Part shown: piece by piece, positions 1 through 9,397 of the stretch | Layout: each line of letters opens with the position of its first letter | Position numbering within the stretch: position 1 is the first letter of the stretch | Assembly: GCA_964599655.1 (NCBI GenBank) | Contig: CAZRGV010000004.1 | Span: 31,692-95,691, forward strand | Direction of reading: 5' to 3' | DNA length: 64,000 bases | DNA from: CAZRGV01 sp964599655 | Lineage (GTDB): Bacteria; Planctomycetota; Planctomycetia; Isosphaerales; Isosphaeraceae | Notes under the pieces: generated by a model | Told to the model about the DNA's origin: nothing | The model's input: only the letters and a program-made list of their open reading frames with translations | Databases searched by the model: none | Translations under genes and position numbers: made by a program

Positions 1-103
1 AGGTCGTTTGAGCCGGGCTTAGTGTGGCGATCCATCGCGGTTCGGCGATCGCCAGGGTCGTGACCAGAACCCATGCCGCGCTGCGGCCGTTCAGAAGCCT
101 CAT
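1..103 (-). CDS. N-terminal fragment of a secreted protein, cut by the window edge
   Basis: An ATG at 103 opens a frame that stays open to the window edge (34 codons). The start reads MRLLNGRSAAWVLVTTLAIA, a short basic head followed by a hydrophobic stretch, as in a signal peptide. It lies 23 nt downstream of the formylglycine-generating enzyme stop on the same strand, so the two may be co-transcribed. No clear Shine-Dalgarno sequence is visible. The mature part is outside the window, so no function can be given. Confidence 0.45.
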   Translation of the reverse strand, partial: MRLLNGRSAAWVLVTTLAIAEPRWIATLSPAQTT

Positions 104-126
104 GACGTCGACTCGTTTTTCAGGAA

Positions 127-1296
127 TCAGCGGCTGGGTTTGGGGTCCATGACGCATCGGAAACCAATATGGGATGCGGCGCTGCTGGGCTCGCCCTTGC
201 CCCGGGAGCCTGGGATATAGCGCGTGCAGTAGAGGTCGCTGCAAAGGAAGGAGCCGCCGCGCTGGACGCGCTTGGGGACGCCCACTTCCAGGGGGTCGTA
301 GCTGGTGTCAGGCCCCTTCGGATTGCGACTTGGGCTCTCGTTGTAGTAGTCGGGCCGATACCAGTCGGAACACCATTCCCAGACGTTGCCGGCCATGTCG
401 AACAGACCGTAGCCATTGGGAGGGAACGAGCCGACCGGGGCCGTCGTTCGGTAGCCGTCGGCTTCGGTGTTCTCGGCGGGGAACTGTCCTTGCCAGTTGT
501 TGACCATCCACTTGCCGCCGGGCGACATGTCGTCACCCCAGACGTAGCGCTTCCGGTCGAGTCCGCCCCGGGCGGCGAACTCCCACTCGGCCTCGGTGGG
601 GAGTCGCTTGCCGGCCCACTTCGCGTAGGCAACCGCGTCTTCCCAGCAAACCTGGACGACGGGATGATTGTCCTTGCCCTGGATGTCGCTGTTGGGCCCC
701 GAGGGGTGTCGCCAGCTCGCGCCGGGCACGTAGCTCCACCAGATCAAGTGGTTGTCGAGCGGAACGTCAACGGGTGGCGGCGTGAAGACTAGAGAGCCGG
801 GCACCAGGGCCTCGGGTGGTGCGCCGGGAAAGTCGTTCGGGTCGGGCTTTCGTTCGGCGACGGTGACATAACCCGTCGCCTCGACGAACCTGGCGAACTG
901 GGCGTTGGTGACCTCGGTTCGATCCATCCAGAAACCATCGACCGTTACCAGGTGAATGGGCCGAGCGTCCACCATGGTCGGGTCTTCGCAGCCCATCCAG
1001 AATTTTCCGCCGGGAATCCAGACCATCCCGTCCGGGGCCTCGGATGGTGGCTTCGAGGCATTCAGGGGCGGAGGAGCATCGGATGTCTCCAAAGATGGAT
1101 TGCTTGCCTCCGAAGGCGGGGCCGTGCCTCCCGTCTCGGGCCGGTGCCGGAACCAGCCATAGGCGAGCGAAATCGACAGAGCCAGGCCCAGAACGGCCAG
1201 GGCTGGCCCTCGCCAGTGGGAACCAGCCGACGTGGGAGACGTCTGGGACGGGGTCGCCACGTTGGACTGTTCGTTTCGACGTTTCTTCTGCGACAC
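127..1296 (-). CDS. formylglycine-generating enzyme family protein (membrane-anchored)
   Basis: This is a 389-residue member of the FGE-sulfatase (SUMF1) family, which in its active form oxidises a sulfatase cysteine to formylglycine. A single hydrophobic segment at about residues 30-46 and a Pro/Ser-rich linker precede the domain (about 88-385), which opens with MVWIPGGKFWMG and contains RLPTEAEWEFAARGG and NVWEWCSDW. Near the C-terminus RGGSFLCSDLYC places Cys352 and Cys357 in the CxxxxC spacing of true copper-dependent FGEs; many paralogues in the family lack these cysteines. The GTG start at 1296 is preceded by GAGGCGG and removes a long unlikely N-terminal extension. A Cys-type sulfatase lies 8 kb away. 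Family is certain; genuine FGE activity is an inference from the cysteines. Confidence 0.87.
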   Translation of the reverse strand: MSQKKRRNEQSNVATPSQTSPTSAGSHWRGPALAVLGLALSISLAYGWFRHRPETGGTAPPSEASNPSLETSDAPPPLNASKPPSEAPDGMVWIPGGKFWMGCEDPTMVDARPIHLVTVDGFWMDRTEVTNAQFARFVEATGYVTVAERKPDPNDFPGAPPEALVPGSLVFTPPPVDVPLDNHLIWWSYVPGASWRHPSGPNSDIQGKDNHPVVQVCWEDAVAYAKWAGKRLPTEAEWEFAARGGLDRKRYVWGDDMSPGGKWMVNNWQGQFPAENTEADGYRTTAPVGSFPPNGYGLFDMAGNVWEWCSDWYRPDYYNESPSRNPKGPDTSYDPLEVGVPKRVQRGGSFLCSDLYCTRYIPGSRGKGEPSSAASHIGFRCVMDPKPSR

Positions 1297-1576
1297 GGGA
1301 CCGCCTCGCGGGTCGCGGTGTAGGTGGGTACGCGGCATCCCGATCCTGAGACGCCATCGTGGGGGGATGGGTTTCCGTCGACTCCGTTCGAGACATTCAG
1401 TGTACCCGTCTTCAACGGGAGCACAACAGACCGTCGTTGCGGGTTGCCGATCCGACGCGGCCCCGAGCCGGACGGCGGTGAGAGGCTGGCAATCGCGAGG
1501 CGGGCGTCGTACGATCGCACGTCGAGAGGTCGCCGCCGGGAGTGCGGAGCGACCGATCGTCGTTGGAGGAGGGATG

Positions 1577-4500
1577 ATGTCGGGAACCCGCCGGAACGCT
1601 CGTGGCGAGCTCCGGGGCCGTCGTGCCGCCGGATCGATCCGCCTGGTTGTCGTGGCGTCCTTGTTGTGGATGGGGTCGAGCGATTTGCCGTCGGTCGTGA
1701 AGGCCCAGGCTCCCGAGTCGAGGCCGACGATCGTCGAGGGTCCAATTCCCTTCCGCGCTCCCGAGGGTTGCGTCATCGAGCGTGTGGCGGGTCCTCCTCT
1801 GGTGGAACACCCCATGTTCGCCAGCTTCGATGATCGCGGCAGGCTGTACGTGGCCGAATCGGCTGGGTTGAATCTCCGGGCCGATGGGCTTCAAGAAAAG
1901 CTGCCCGACTCGATCCGTCTTCTCGAAGATACCGACGGCGACGGGCGATTCGACAAGAGCCACGTTTTCGCCGACAAGATGACCTTTCCTCAAGGGGTTT
2001 TGTGGTACGACGGCGCGGTCTATACCGCGTCGCCTCCGAGCCTCTGGCGGCTCGAAGATACCGACGGCGACGGCGTGGCCGACAAGCGGGATGAGCTGGT
2101 GACCGGGTTTCCGTTCACCGGAGTCGCCGACGACCTTCATGGCCCGACCGTCGGTCCAGACGGCCGGATTTACTGGTGCGTGGGCCGGTTTCCGTACGAA
2201 ATTCGCAAGCCGGGCGGCGAGGTCATACGGAAAGGCCGTGCACCTTTATTGATGCGATGCCGCCCCGATGGGTCCGACGTCGAGATTTTCAGCGGAGCCG
2301 TCGGCAACGCGGTCAAGGCCGTGTTCACCCCTGAGGGAGAGCCATTCGCTTGCGGAACCTTCCTCGCCTCGGACTGGATGGGCGCGGGTCTGCGCGACGC
2401 CATCGTTCATTGCGTCGAAGGGGGCGTCTATCCGGTGCGCGGCCTCGACTTGCACGAAGACCCGCAGACTGGCGAGAAGCTTCCTCCGCTGACACATCTC
2501 GGAGTGGCCGCCGCGTCGGGCGTGCTTCGACCGCGGGGCGGTGCCTTCGGTGACGGCCAGCGCCCCGTCCTCCTCTCGGCGCTCTTCAACATGCACAAGC
2601 TCCAGCGCCATCCGCTGGAACGTGACGGGGCCACCTTCCGCACCCGGAACGAGGACTTCCTGGTCTCCGACAACACCGACGCCCATCCCACCGACGTCAT
2701 CGAAGATGCCAACGGCTCCTTGCTCGTGGTCGACACCGGTGGTTGGTTCCGCATCGGTTGCCCGACCTCGCAAATCGCCAAACCGCAAATTACCGGAGCG
2801 ATCTACCGTATTCGCCGNNNNNNNNNNATACTTGTGGTCGCATCGCGCCGGTTACTCCGGCGCCGTGAAGGATTCCAGGCGCCGGTCGATCCTCGAGGCC
2901 GAGCGATCGACTGGGAAGCGCTGGATTCGAGAGCGCTTGTGCGGCGGCTCGATGACTCTCGGTTCGTGGTTCGCGACCGAGCGATCCTGCAACTTGAGAA
3001 ACTCGGCAGCGCCGCACTTCCCGCCCTTCGCGAAGCCGTCGGCGCGGGGGCTTCCGTGCAAACCCGGCGAAACGCCCTCTGGGCCCTTTCTCGAATCGAC
3101 GGCAAGCTCGCCCGAGAGGTGGTCCGCATCGGCCTGACCGACACCGACGAGAGTGTCCGGCTGACGGCGGTCACCGTGGCGGGACTTCATCGCGACGGCG
3201 ACGCATCCCCGATTCTCCGTCAGCTCGTCTCAAGCGATACACCACCGATTCGCCGCGAGGCCGCCACGGCGCTCGGTCGGATTGGCGCCTCCTCCGCGAT
3301 TCCTGCCCTCCTTGAAAGCGTGAGGGCCGGCGGCGACCGCTATCTCGAACACGCCTTGATCTATGCCTTGATTCGCATCAACGATCGAGACAGGACCGCG
3401 CCAGCGCTCCACGACCCGAGCCCGGTGGTCCGCCGAAGTGCCTTGATCGCTCTCGACCAGATGTCGCGAGGTGCCTTGACGCCCGAACAAGTGACACCGC
3501 TGCTCGACCCCTCGCAGCCAGCCGTTCAGGAGGCGGCCCTCCAGGTCATCGCGGGCCATCCCGAATGGGCGAAGTCCATGAGCGGTGAGTTCCAGAAGTG
3601 GCTCCGTGTCGCACCGTCCGACGAGGATCGGCGGATGGGTCTTCAACGCGAGTTGCTTGCATTCGCACGGGAGCCCGGAATTCAGAACGTGATGGCCGAC
3701 GCTCTCGACAACCGCGAAACCCCTGTCGCGACGCGACTGCTGCTGCTGGAAACGATCGCCGAGGCGCCGCTCAAGCCGCTACCGAAGCGGTGGATCGATT
3801 CGCTGGGGACCGCTCTCGGCGACGATGATGAGCGGTTGGTTCGACAGGCCGTCGCGACGATTCGTGCGACGGGAATCACCGAGTTCGATGAGGTGCTGCT
3901 GCGAATCGCGCGCGCGCCGGGCCGACCGGAGGATCTCCGGCTGGATGCCCTGGCAACGACCGCCCCCCGGCGACCACGGCTGGATGCCCCACTGTTCACA
4001 TTCTTGACCATGTTCCTGGCGCCGGATCGCCCTCCGCTGCAGCGGCTTGCCGCGGCGGGTGCGCTTGGCCAGGCACCTCTGGATCGAGAGCAACAGGAAT
4101 CCCTCACAAAGGTCATTGCCTCGGCGGGGCCGCTCGAACTGGCCCGCCTGCTCGGCGCCTTCGAGCGGGAGGGGTCCAGGGAGATCGGCTTGAAGATGGT
4201 GGACGCGCTCGGCCGATCGCCTGGCCTGACGAGCCTGACCCCAGAACAGCTCCGACAGATCCTGGCCGTGTATCCCCAGGAGGTTCGAGAGGCCGGCGAA
4301 ACCCTGCTGAAGCGGCTCGCCGTGAACGAATCCCAGCAGGCCGCACGGCTCGCGGAACTGGAGCCGCATCTTGCCCAGGGCGACTCCCGCCAGGGCCGCG
4401 AAGTTTTCTTCGGGGCCAAGGCCGCCTGTGCGAGTTGCCACACTGTCGGAACGCAAGGAGGGAAGATCGGCCCGAACCTGAGCAAGATCGGCGAGATTCG

Positions 4501-4795
4501 CACCGGTCGTGACCTGCTCGAAGCGATCGTCTTCCCGAGCGCCAGCTTCGCCCGCGGATTCGAGCCCTACGTCGTCGCCACCCACGATGGACGGGTTCAC
4601 TCCGGCCTGATTCCTCGAGAAACGGCCGACGCGATCACGATCGTCACGGCCGAGCGTGTCGAAGTGCCGCTTCCACGCGCCGAGATCGAGGCCATCGAGC
4701 CCGGCCGCGTCTCGATCATGCCTCAAGGGCTCGACTCGCAGCTCAGCCAACAAGAATTGATGGATCTGATCGCCTATCTGAAGACCCTCAAGTAA
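1577..4795 (+). CDS. PVC-type propeller / HEAT-repeat / cytochrome c protein (1)
   Basis: A secreted protein of about 1070 residues. After a signal sequence (VVVASLLWMG region) comes a propeller-like domain with Asp-rich calcium-type loops (DTDGDGRFDKS, DTDGDGVADKRD), then HEAT repeats, then a C-terminal cytochrome c domain with CASCH near residue 950 and a possible distal Met in SIMPQGL. This architecture is typical of Planctomycetes and probably acts in periplasmic electron transfer or polymer catabolism; the substrate is unknown. ATG codons at 1574 and 1577 follow GGAGGAGGG; 1577 has the better spacing. Ten Ns at 2818-2827 interrupt it, and the residues just after the gap look unlike the family, so that junction is doubtful. 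It is first in a four-gene operon. Confidence 0.85.
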   Translation: MSGTRRNARGELRGRRAAGSIRLVVVASLLWMGSSDLPSVVKAQAPESRPTIVEGPIPFRAPEGCVIERVAGPPLVEHPMFASFDDRGRLYVAESAGLNLRADGLQEKLPDSIRLLEDTDGDGRFDKSHVFADKMTFPQGVLWYDGAVYTASPPSLWRLEDTDGDGVADKRDELVTGFPFTGVADDLHGPTVGPDGRIYWCVGRFPYEIRKPGGEVIRKGRAPLLMRCRPDGSDVEIFSGAVGNAVKAVFTPEGEPFACGTFLASDWMGAGLRDAIVHCVEGGVYPVRGLDLHEDPQTGEKLPPLTHLGVAAASGVLRPRGGAFGDGQRPVLLSALFNMHKLQRHPLERDGATFRTRNEDFLVSDNTDAHPTDVIEDANGSLLVVDTGGWFRIGCPTSQIAKPQITGAIYRIRXXXXILVVASRRLLRRREGFQAPVDPRGRAIDWEALDSRALVRRLDDSRFVVRDRAILQLEKLGSAALPALREAVGAGASVQTRRNALWALSRIDGKLAREVVRIGLTDTDESVRLTAVTVAGLHRDGDASPILRQLVSSDTPPIRREAATALGRIGASSAIPALLESVRAGGDRYLEHALIYALIRINDRDRTAPALHDPSPVVRRSALIALDQMSRGALTPEQVTPLLDPSQPAVQEAALQVIAGHPEWAKSMSGEFQKWLRVAPSDEDRRMGLQRELLAFAREPGIQNVMADALDNRETPVATRLLLLETIAEAPLKPLPKRWIDSLGTALGDDDERLVRQAVATIRATGITEFDEVLLRIARAPGRPEDLRLDALATTAPRRPRLDAPLFTFLTMFLAPDRPPLQRLAAAGALGQAPLDREQQESLTKVIASAGPLELARLLGAFEREGSREIGLKMVDALGRSPGLTSLTPEQLRQILAVYPQEVREAGETLLKRLAVNESQQAARLAELEPHLAQGDSRQGREVFFGAKAACASCHTVGTQGGKIGPNLSKIGEIRTGRDLLEAIVFPSASFARGFEPYVVATHDGRVHSGLIPRETADAITIVTAERVEVPLPRAEIEAIEPGRVSIMPQGLDSQLSQQELMDLIAYLKTLK
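2818..2827. other. assembly gap (10 N) in a CDS
   Basis: Ten Ns lie between the propeller and the HEAT repeats of the first cytochrome-type protein. The frame is kept across the run, but the 15 or so residues after it do not resemble the family. Confidence 0.95.
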
Positions 4796-4813
4796 GCACT
4801 CAGGAATCGACGC

Positions 4814-7800
4814 ATGAGGATCCGACCGCTCATTTTCGGGTTGCTCGCGGTGGTGATCGGCCAGGCCGTTGCCGCGCAGGATGAGCCGTTTCCCCGGTTT
4901 CCACCGCGGAAACCGTCGGAAGCGGTCGGGACGTTCCAGCTTCTCGACGGGTTTCAGATGCAGTTGCTCGCCGCCGAACCGTTGATCATCGATCCGGTCG
5001 CGGGGGCTTATGACGAGGATGGCCGGCTTTTCGTCGTCGAGATGTCGGACTATCCCTACACCGACCGCAAGAACGACCTGCCCTTTCAGGAGAACACGGC
5101 CGACCCGCCGATCGGTCGTGTTCGCCTGTTGATCGATCGCGACGGCGATGGTCGATTCGACGAAGCCCACCTCTTCGCCGAGAAACTCTCATGGCCTACC
5201 GGCGTCGCCGTCTGGAAGGGTGGGGTCTTCGTCGCCGCCACGCCCGAGATCTGGTACCTCAAGGACACCGACGGCGATCACAAGGCTGACATCCGCGAAA
5301 AGGTGTTCACCGGCTTTCGCAAATATAATGTGCAAGCCGTTATGAACAACCTTCAGTGGGGACTCGACCACCGGATTTATGGCGCCGCGTCGGGAAATGG
5401 AGGGCTGGTCCGTCGCGCCGACAAGACGCCGAAGTCGCCCGCGATCAATGTTCTCCGGCGTGATTTTCGTTTTGATCCTCGATCGTTCGACTTCGAGGCG
5501 ATTTCGGGCGGCGCGCGGTTCGGCAACACGTTCGACGACTGGGGTAACCGCTTCCTCTGCGACATTCGCAACCCCGCCGAACACGTTGTCTTGCCGTCGC
5601 GTTATCTGGAGCGCAATCCGAACCTGCCCGCGCCTCGCGTGCTTCACGACGCCGCGGAGGCCGGTGACACGATCCCCGTGTATCGGATCAGTCCGCCCGA
5701 GCCCTGGCGGGAGCTCCGAGCCCGTCGCTGGGCGGCCATCGGCAAGGCCTATCCGCGGAGCGAGCTTGTCGGGGCGGGCTACTTGACCTCTTCCAGCGGC
5801 GTCACGGTGTATCGGGGCGATGCGTACCCCTCGACCTTTCGCGGCAATCTTTTTCTGGGCGAGGTCGCCAATAACCTCGTTTTGCGACTGGCGGTGGAGC
5901 CCGACGGAGTTACGTTTCGAGCACGCCGGGCCGCTCCGGACGGGGTCGAATTCCTCGCGTCGACCGACACCTGGTTTCGTCCGGTCAACTTCGTGAACGC
6001 GCCGGATGGAACCCTCCACGTCCTCGATATGTACCGGGAAACGATTGAACATCCCTGGTCAATTCCCGACGACATCAAGGCCCGACTCGACCTTCGGAGC
6101 GGCGAGGATCGCGGACGTCTCTACCGTCTTACGCCGCCGGGATTTCAGGCCCGTCCGACTCCACGACTCAGCCAGGCGACAGTCGCCGAGCTCGTGGCGT
6201 TGCTGGAACATCCCAACGCGTGGCATCGCGACACGGCCCACCGGTTGCTCTTCGAGCGGAACGACGTTGCGGCGGTTCCAGCCCTGCGCCGGTTGCTTCG
6301 TGAGAGCGCGTCTCCCCTGGGGCGGCTGCATGCCTTGTGGAGTCTCGAAGGGCTCAACGCGCTGGACGACGACGATCTTTCCGCGGCCCTAGGGGATCGG
6401 TCATCGGGCGTTCGCGAACATGCCGTCCGCCTGGCGGAGCCTCGCCTGAAGCACGATCCGAAGTGGCTGAACTCCATGCTGAACCTTGCCGCGGATGAGC
6501 ATCCCCGCGTCCGTTATCAGGTGGCCTTCACACTGGGTGAGGTCGACGATGCCCACGCCGTCGAGGGGCTGGCCCGCATCGCCCTCCGCGATGCCTCCGA
6601 TCCCTGGATTCGCACGGCCGTGCTCAGCTCGTCGAGTCGCAATGCCGGGGCGCTCTTCGCCTCGTTGCTGACGGCGATGAACGAACCGCCCGCGGACGCG
6701 ACGCATCGAGCCGGAATGGTCGAAATGCTTCGTTCTCTCGCGTTTCTCGTCGGGGCAGAGGGGAAGCCTGCCGAGGCCATCCGCGCACTGGATTCGCTCG
6801 CGAACAGCCCGCTGTCCCGATCGAACGATCGCGAGACGCGATTCGATCTCACCCTGCCGATCGCCGAGGGCTTGCGGAGCCGAGGTCAGCCATTCTTCGA
6901 CCTTCCGATGGATCGCCAGAAGGACGCGAGAGTCGTCGAGTTCCTCGAACGCCTCCACACCGACGCCCAGGCACTCGTAAGCGACCGAAGCGCGTCACAA
7001 GCCTTACGCGTGCAAGCGATCACTTTGATCGGCTTCCGACCGTTCGACGAGGTCGAATCGCTCCTTGCCCCCTTGCTGTCCTCCAATGAGCCGCCAGAGA
7101 TCCACCGGGCGTCGGCGAAGGCCCTGGCCTCGCACGCGCAACCCGAGGTCGCGACGATCCTGTTGAAGCCGTACCGCCGTTATGCGCCGGCGATGAAAGG
7201 CGATGTGCTCCAGCTCCTGCTCGGTCGAGCGATCTGGGTCGGCCCCCTGCTCGACGCGGTTCAGGCCGGCCTCGTTCCGGTCGGCGAAATCCCTCCCGCC
7301 CGGAGAGGCCTCCTGCTCTCGAGCAAGGACGCCGGAATTCGGGCACGGGCCGAATCCCTCTTCGGTCCCACCTCCCCCGGCCCTCGCCGCGAGGTCATCG
7401 AGCGCTATCAGCAGGCTCTCAAACAGCCGTCCGATCCCGACCGAGGCCGGGCGGTTTTCCATCGCGAGTGCCTCACCTGCCATCGCCTGGGTGAGACGGG
7501 ACACGAGGTCGGGCCTAACCTCTCATCGATCCGTCGCCGAACCGCCGATGAGGTCCTGATTCATATCCTCGACCCGAACCGTGAGGTGGCGCCCGACTAC
7601 CTGGAATACACCGTGGCCCTCGAAGACGGTCGCGTGCTCAGCGGGCTCATCGAAGCCGAGACCGCCACGAGCCTGACCCTGAAGCGAGCCGAGGGCGTGG
7701 AAGACTCGATCTTGCGGCGGAATATCCAGGAAATCGCATCGACGGGGAAGTCCCTCATGCCCGAGGGGTTGGAATCGAAAATCAGCATTCAAGAGATGGC

Positions 7801-7837
7801 CGATCTTCTCGCCTTTCTTCTGGAGCTACAGAAGTGA
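4814..7837 (+). CDS. PVC-type propeller / HEAT-repeat / cytochrome c protein (2)
   Basis: A 1007-residue paralogue of the preceding gene with the same order of parts: signal peptide (MRIRPLIFGLLAVVIGQAVA), propeller region with a DRDGDGRFDE loop and a DTDGDHKAD loop, HEAT repeats, and a C-terminal cytochrome c domain with CLTCH near residue 885 followed by VGPNLSSI and a Met in SLMPEGL. It probably carries one covalent haem in the periplasm. It starts 18 nt after the stop of the first copy. Its stop overlaps the GTG of the amidohydrolase by 4 nt, so translation of these genes is likely coupled. The substrate and electron partner cannot be read from the sequence. Confidence 0.88.
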   Translation: MRIRPLIFGLLAVVIGQAVAAQDEPFPRFPPRKPSEAVGTFQLLDGFQMQLLAAEPLIIDPVAGAYDEDGRLFVVEMSDYPYTDRKNDLPFQENTADPPIGRVRLLIDRDGDGRFDEAHLFAEKLSWPTGVAVWKGGVFVAATPEIWYLKDTDGDHKADIREKVFTGFRKYNVQAVMNNLQWGLDHRIYGAASGNGGLVRRADKTPKSPAINVLRRDFRFDPRSFDFEAISGGARFGNTFDDWGNRFLCDIRNPAEHVVLPSRYLERNPNLPAPRVLHDAAEAGDTIPVYRISPPEPWRELRARRWAAIGKAYPRSELVGAGYLTSSSGVTVYRGDAYPSTFRGNLFLGEVANNLVLRLAVEPDGVTFRARRAAPDGVEFLASTDTWFRPVNFVNAPDGTLHVLDMYRETIEHPWSIPDDIKARLDLRSGEDRGRLYRLTPPGFQARPTPRLSQATVAELVALLEHPNAWHRDTAHRLLFERNDVAAVPALRRLLRESASPLGRLHALWSLEGLNALDDDDLSAALGDRSSGVREHAVRLAEPRLKHDPKWLNSMLNLAADEHPRVRYQVAFTLGEVDDAHAVEGLARIALRDASDPWIRTAVLSSSSRNAGALFASLLTAMNEPPADATHRAGMVEMLRSLAFLVGAEGKPAEAIRALDSLANSPLSRSNDRETRFDLTLPIAEGLRSRGQPFFDLPMDRQKDARVVEFLERLHTDAQALVSDRSASQALRVQAITLIGFRPFDEVESLLAPLLSSNEPPEIHRASAKALASHAQPEVATILLKPYRRYAPAMKGDVLQLLLGRAIWVGPLLDAVQAGLVPVGEIPPARRGLLLSSKDAGIRARAESLFGPTSPGPRREVIERYQQALKQPSDPDRGRAVFHRECLTCHRLGETGHEVGPNLSSIRRRTADEVLIHILDPNREVAPDYLEYTVALEDGRVLSGLIEAETATSLTLKRAEGVEDSILRRNIQEIASTGKSLMPEGLESKISIQEMADLLAFLLELQK

Positions 7838-8619
7838 GGATCTGGGACCTGCATTGCCACCTCTCCGGCCTCGAAGGTCGCACGCCGGAAGAGAAAATGG
7901 CCAGCCTGATCGCCTTCGCCGACCGAATGGGCATCGAGCGCGTGGTCGTGTTCATGGGTTTGCGATTCGTCACCGACCCCTCGCCCGACGAGCTTCGACG
8001 ACAGAACGACGAGGTCCTTCAGGCCCTGAGCCACTGGCATGATCGCGCGTTTGGATTCGTGTATGTCAGTCCAAAGCACGTCGAGACAAGCCTTCAGGAA
8101 ATCGATCGCTGCATCCGCGATGGCCCGATGGTCGGCATCAAGCTCTGGGTGGCGTCGCGTTGCAACGTCCCGGAGATCGACCCGATCATCCGACGTGCGG
8201 CCGAGCTCAAGGCCGTGATCTTCCAGCACACCTGGTTCAAGGCGGGAGGGAATCCGCCGGGCGAGTCGTCGCCGTTGGATCTCGCGGAGCTGGCCGCCCG
8301 CCACCCGGATGTCCCCTTGATCTGCGGCCACACCGGTGGCGACTGGGAACGTGGCATCCGAGCGATCCGGGCCCATCGCAACGTGTTGATCGACATCGGA
8401 GGGTCCGACCCGACCGCCGGATTTGTCGAGATGGCCGTTCGCGAGCTGGGGGCCCGCCGCATCCTTTATGGAAGCGATGCGGGAGGCCGGAGCTTCGCCT
8501 CGCAACTGGCGAAAGTGATGGGCGCCGAGATCAACGGCGAGGAGAAGCGCCTCATCCTGGCCGAGAACCTTCGCCGACTGATGGGGCCGATCCTTCGCGA
8601 CAAGGGAATCCAGACATGA
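7834..8619 (+). CDS. amidohydrolase family metal-dependent hydrolase
   Basis: A 261-residue TIM-barrel amidohydrolase (amidohydrolase 2 type). The N-terminal DLHCHL supplies the HxH metal motif. QHTWFK near the middle, CGHTGGDWE and the C-terminal LYGSDAGG supply further candidate metal and catalytic residues. It starts with GTG inside the stop of the cytochrome-type gene (GTGA), and its own stop overlaps the ATG of the next gene (ATGA). It has no signal peptide, so it is cytoplasmic, unlike its upstream partners. Reaction and substrate are unknown; hydrolysis or decarboxylation of a small metabolite would suit the family. Confidence 0.83.
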   Translation: MRIWDLHCHLSGLEGRTPEEKMASLIAFADRMGIERVVVFMGLRFVTDPSPDELRRQNDEVLQALSHWHDRAFGFVYVSPKHVETSLQEIDRCIRDGPMVGIKLWVASRCNVPEIDPIIRRAAELKAVIFQHTWFKAGGNPPGESSPLDLAELAARHPDVPLICGHTGGDWERGIRAIRAHRNVLIDIGGSDPTAGFVEMAVRELGARRILYGSDAGGRSFASQLAKVMGAEINGEEKRLILAENLRRLMGPILRDKGIQT

Positions 8620-9386
8620 TCGACGTGAACGTCTACCTTGATCGTTGGCCGTTCCGCCGACTTCCGCATGACGGGCCGGCCGCTCTGGTTCGCACGTTGC
8701 GCGATCAGGGCGTGACCGAAGCCTGGGCCGGTTCCTTCGACGCGGTCCTTCATCGCGACGTGGCTGGAGTCAACTCCCGGCTGGCCGTTGACTGCCAGAG
8801 ATACGGTGAGGGGCTGCTCAAGCCCTTCGGGACCGTTAACCCAACGCTTCCCGACTGGCAGGAGGATCTCCGACGCTGCCATGAACAGCACAAGATGCCG
8901 GGTATTCGGCTCCATCCAAATTATCATTCCTATTCGCTGGAACATCCGAGTGTTGGCGAATTGCTGCGGACCGCCGCCGACCGCGGACTGATTGTTCAAA
9001 TCGCGCTCAAGATGGAAGACGAGCGGACGCAACATCCACTTGTCCGGGTTCCCCCCGTCGACCCCGCTCCGCTTCTCGACGTCCTTCCGCGGATTCCGAA
9101 GCTGCGACTGGTGTTGCTGAACGCGATGCGCGACATTCCGGCCGACGGCTCGCGACGACTCCGAGAGGCCGGCTCGGTCTTCTTCGAAACCGCCATGATG
9201 GAGGGCGTCGGCGGAGTCGGCCACCTGGTCCGCACCGTTGGCGAAGACCGGATTCTCCTCGGCTCGTATTTCCCCTTCCTCGTCTTCGAGTCGGCCGCGC
9301 TCAAGCTAAAAGAATCGGGCCTCTCCCCCGAGACGTTGGAAAGGATCCGCGTGACGAACGCCCGTCGCTTGCTCGAAAGAGCATAA
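8616..9386 (+). CDS. amidohydrolase-fold protein lacking the HxH motif
   Basis: A 256-residue protein related to the previous gene. The N-terminus reads MIDVNVYLDRWPFRRL, so the position where the family has HxH holds Asn-x-Tyr instead. Other family landmarks remain, such as GIRLHPNYH in the middle and ILLGSYFPF near the end, where the usual GSD is GSY. Loss of both the HxH and the final Asp suggests altered metal binding or a non-catalytic partner of the first amidohydrolase. The start is fixed by the ATGA overlap. The gene ends 11 nt before the convergent sulfatase, and a hairpin covers both ends. Confidence 0.78.
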   Translation: MIDVNVYLDRWPFRRLPHDGPAALVRTLRDQGVTEAWAGSFDAVLHRDVAGVNSRLAVDCQRYGEGLLKPFGTVNPTLPDWQEDLRRCHEQHKMPGIRLHPNYHSYSLEHPSVGELLRTAADRGLIVQIALKMEDERTQHPLVRVPPVDPAPLLDVLPRIPKLRLVLLNAMRDIPADGSRRLREAGSVFFETAMMEGVGGVGHLVRTVGEDRILLGSYFPFLVFESAALKLKESGLSPETLERIRVTNARRLLERA

Positions 9387-9397
9387 AAACGGGCGTT
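9357..9397. terminator. nested bidirectional hairpin at convergent gene ends
   Basis: AACGCCCGT (9357-9365) pairs with ACGGGCGTT (9389-9397), and inside the loop GCTC-GAAA-GAGC (9371-9382) forms a second hairpin. The left arm lies within the last codons of the plus-strand amidohydrolase, and the right arm ends just before the sulfatase stop. This compact structure probably terminates both transcripts. Confidence 0.6.
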
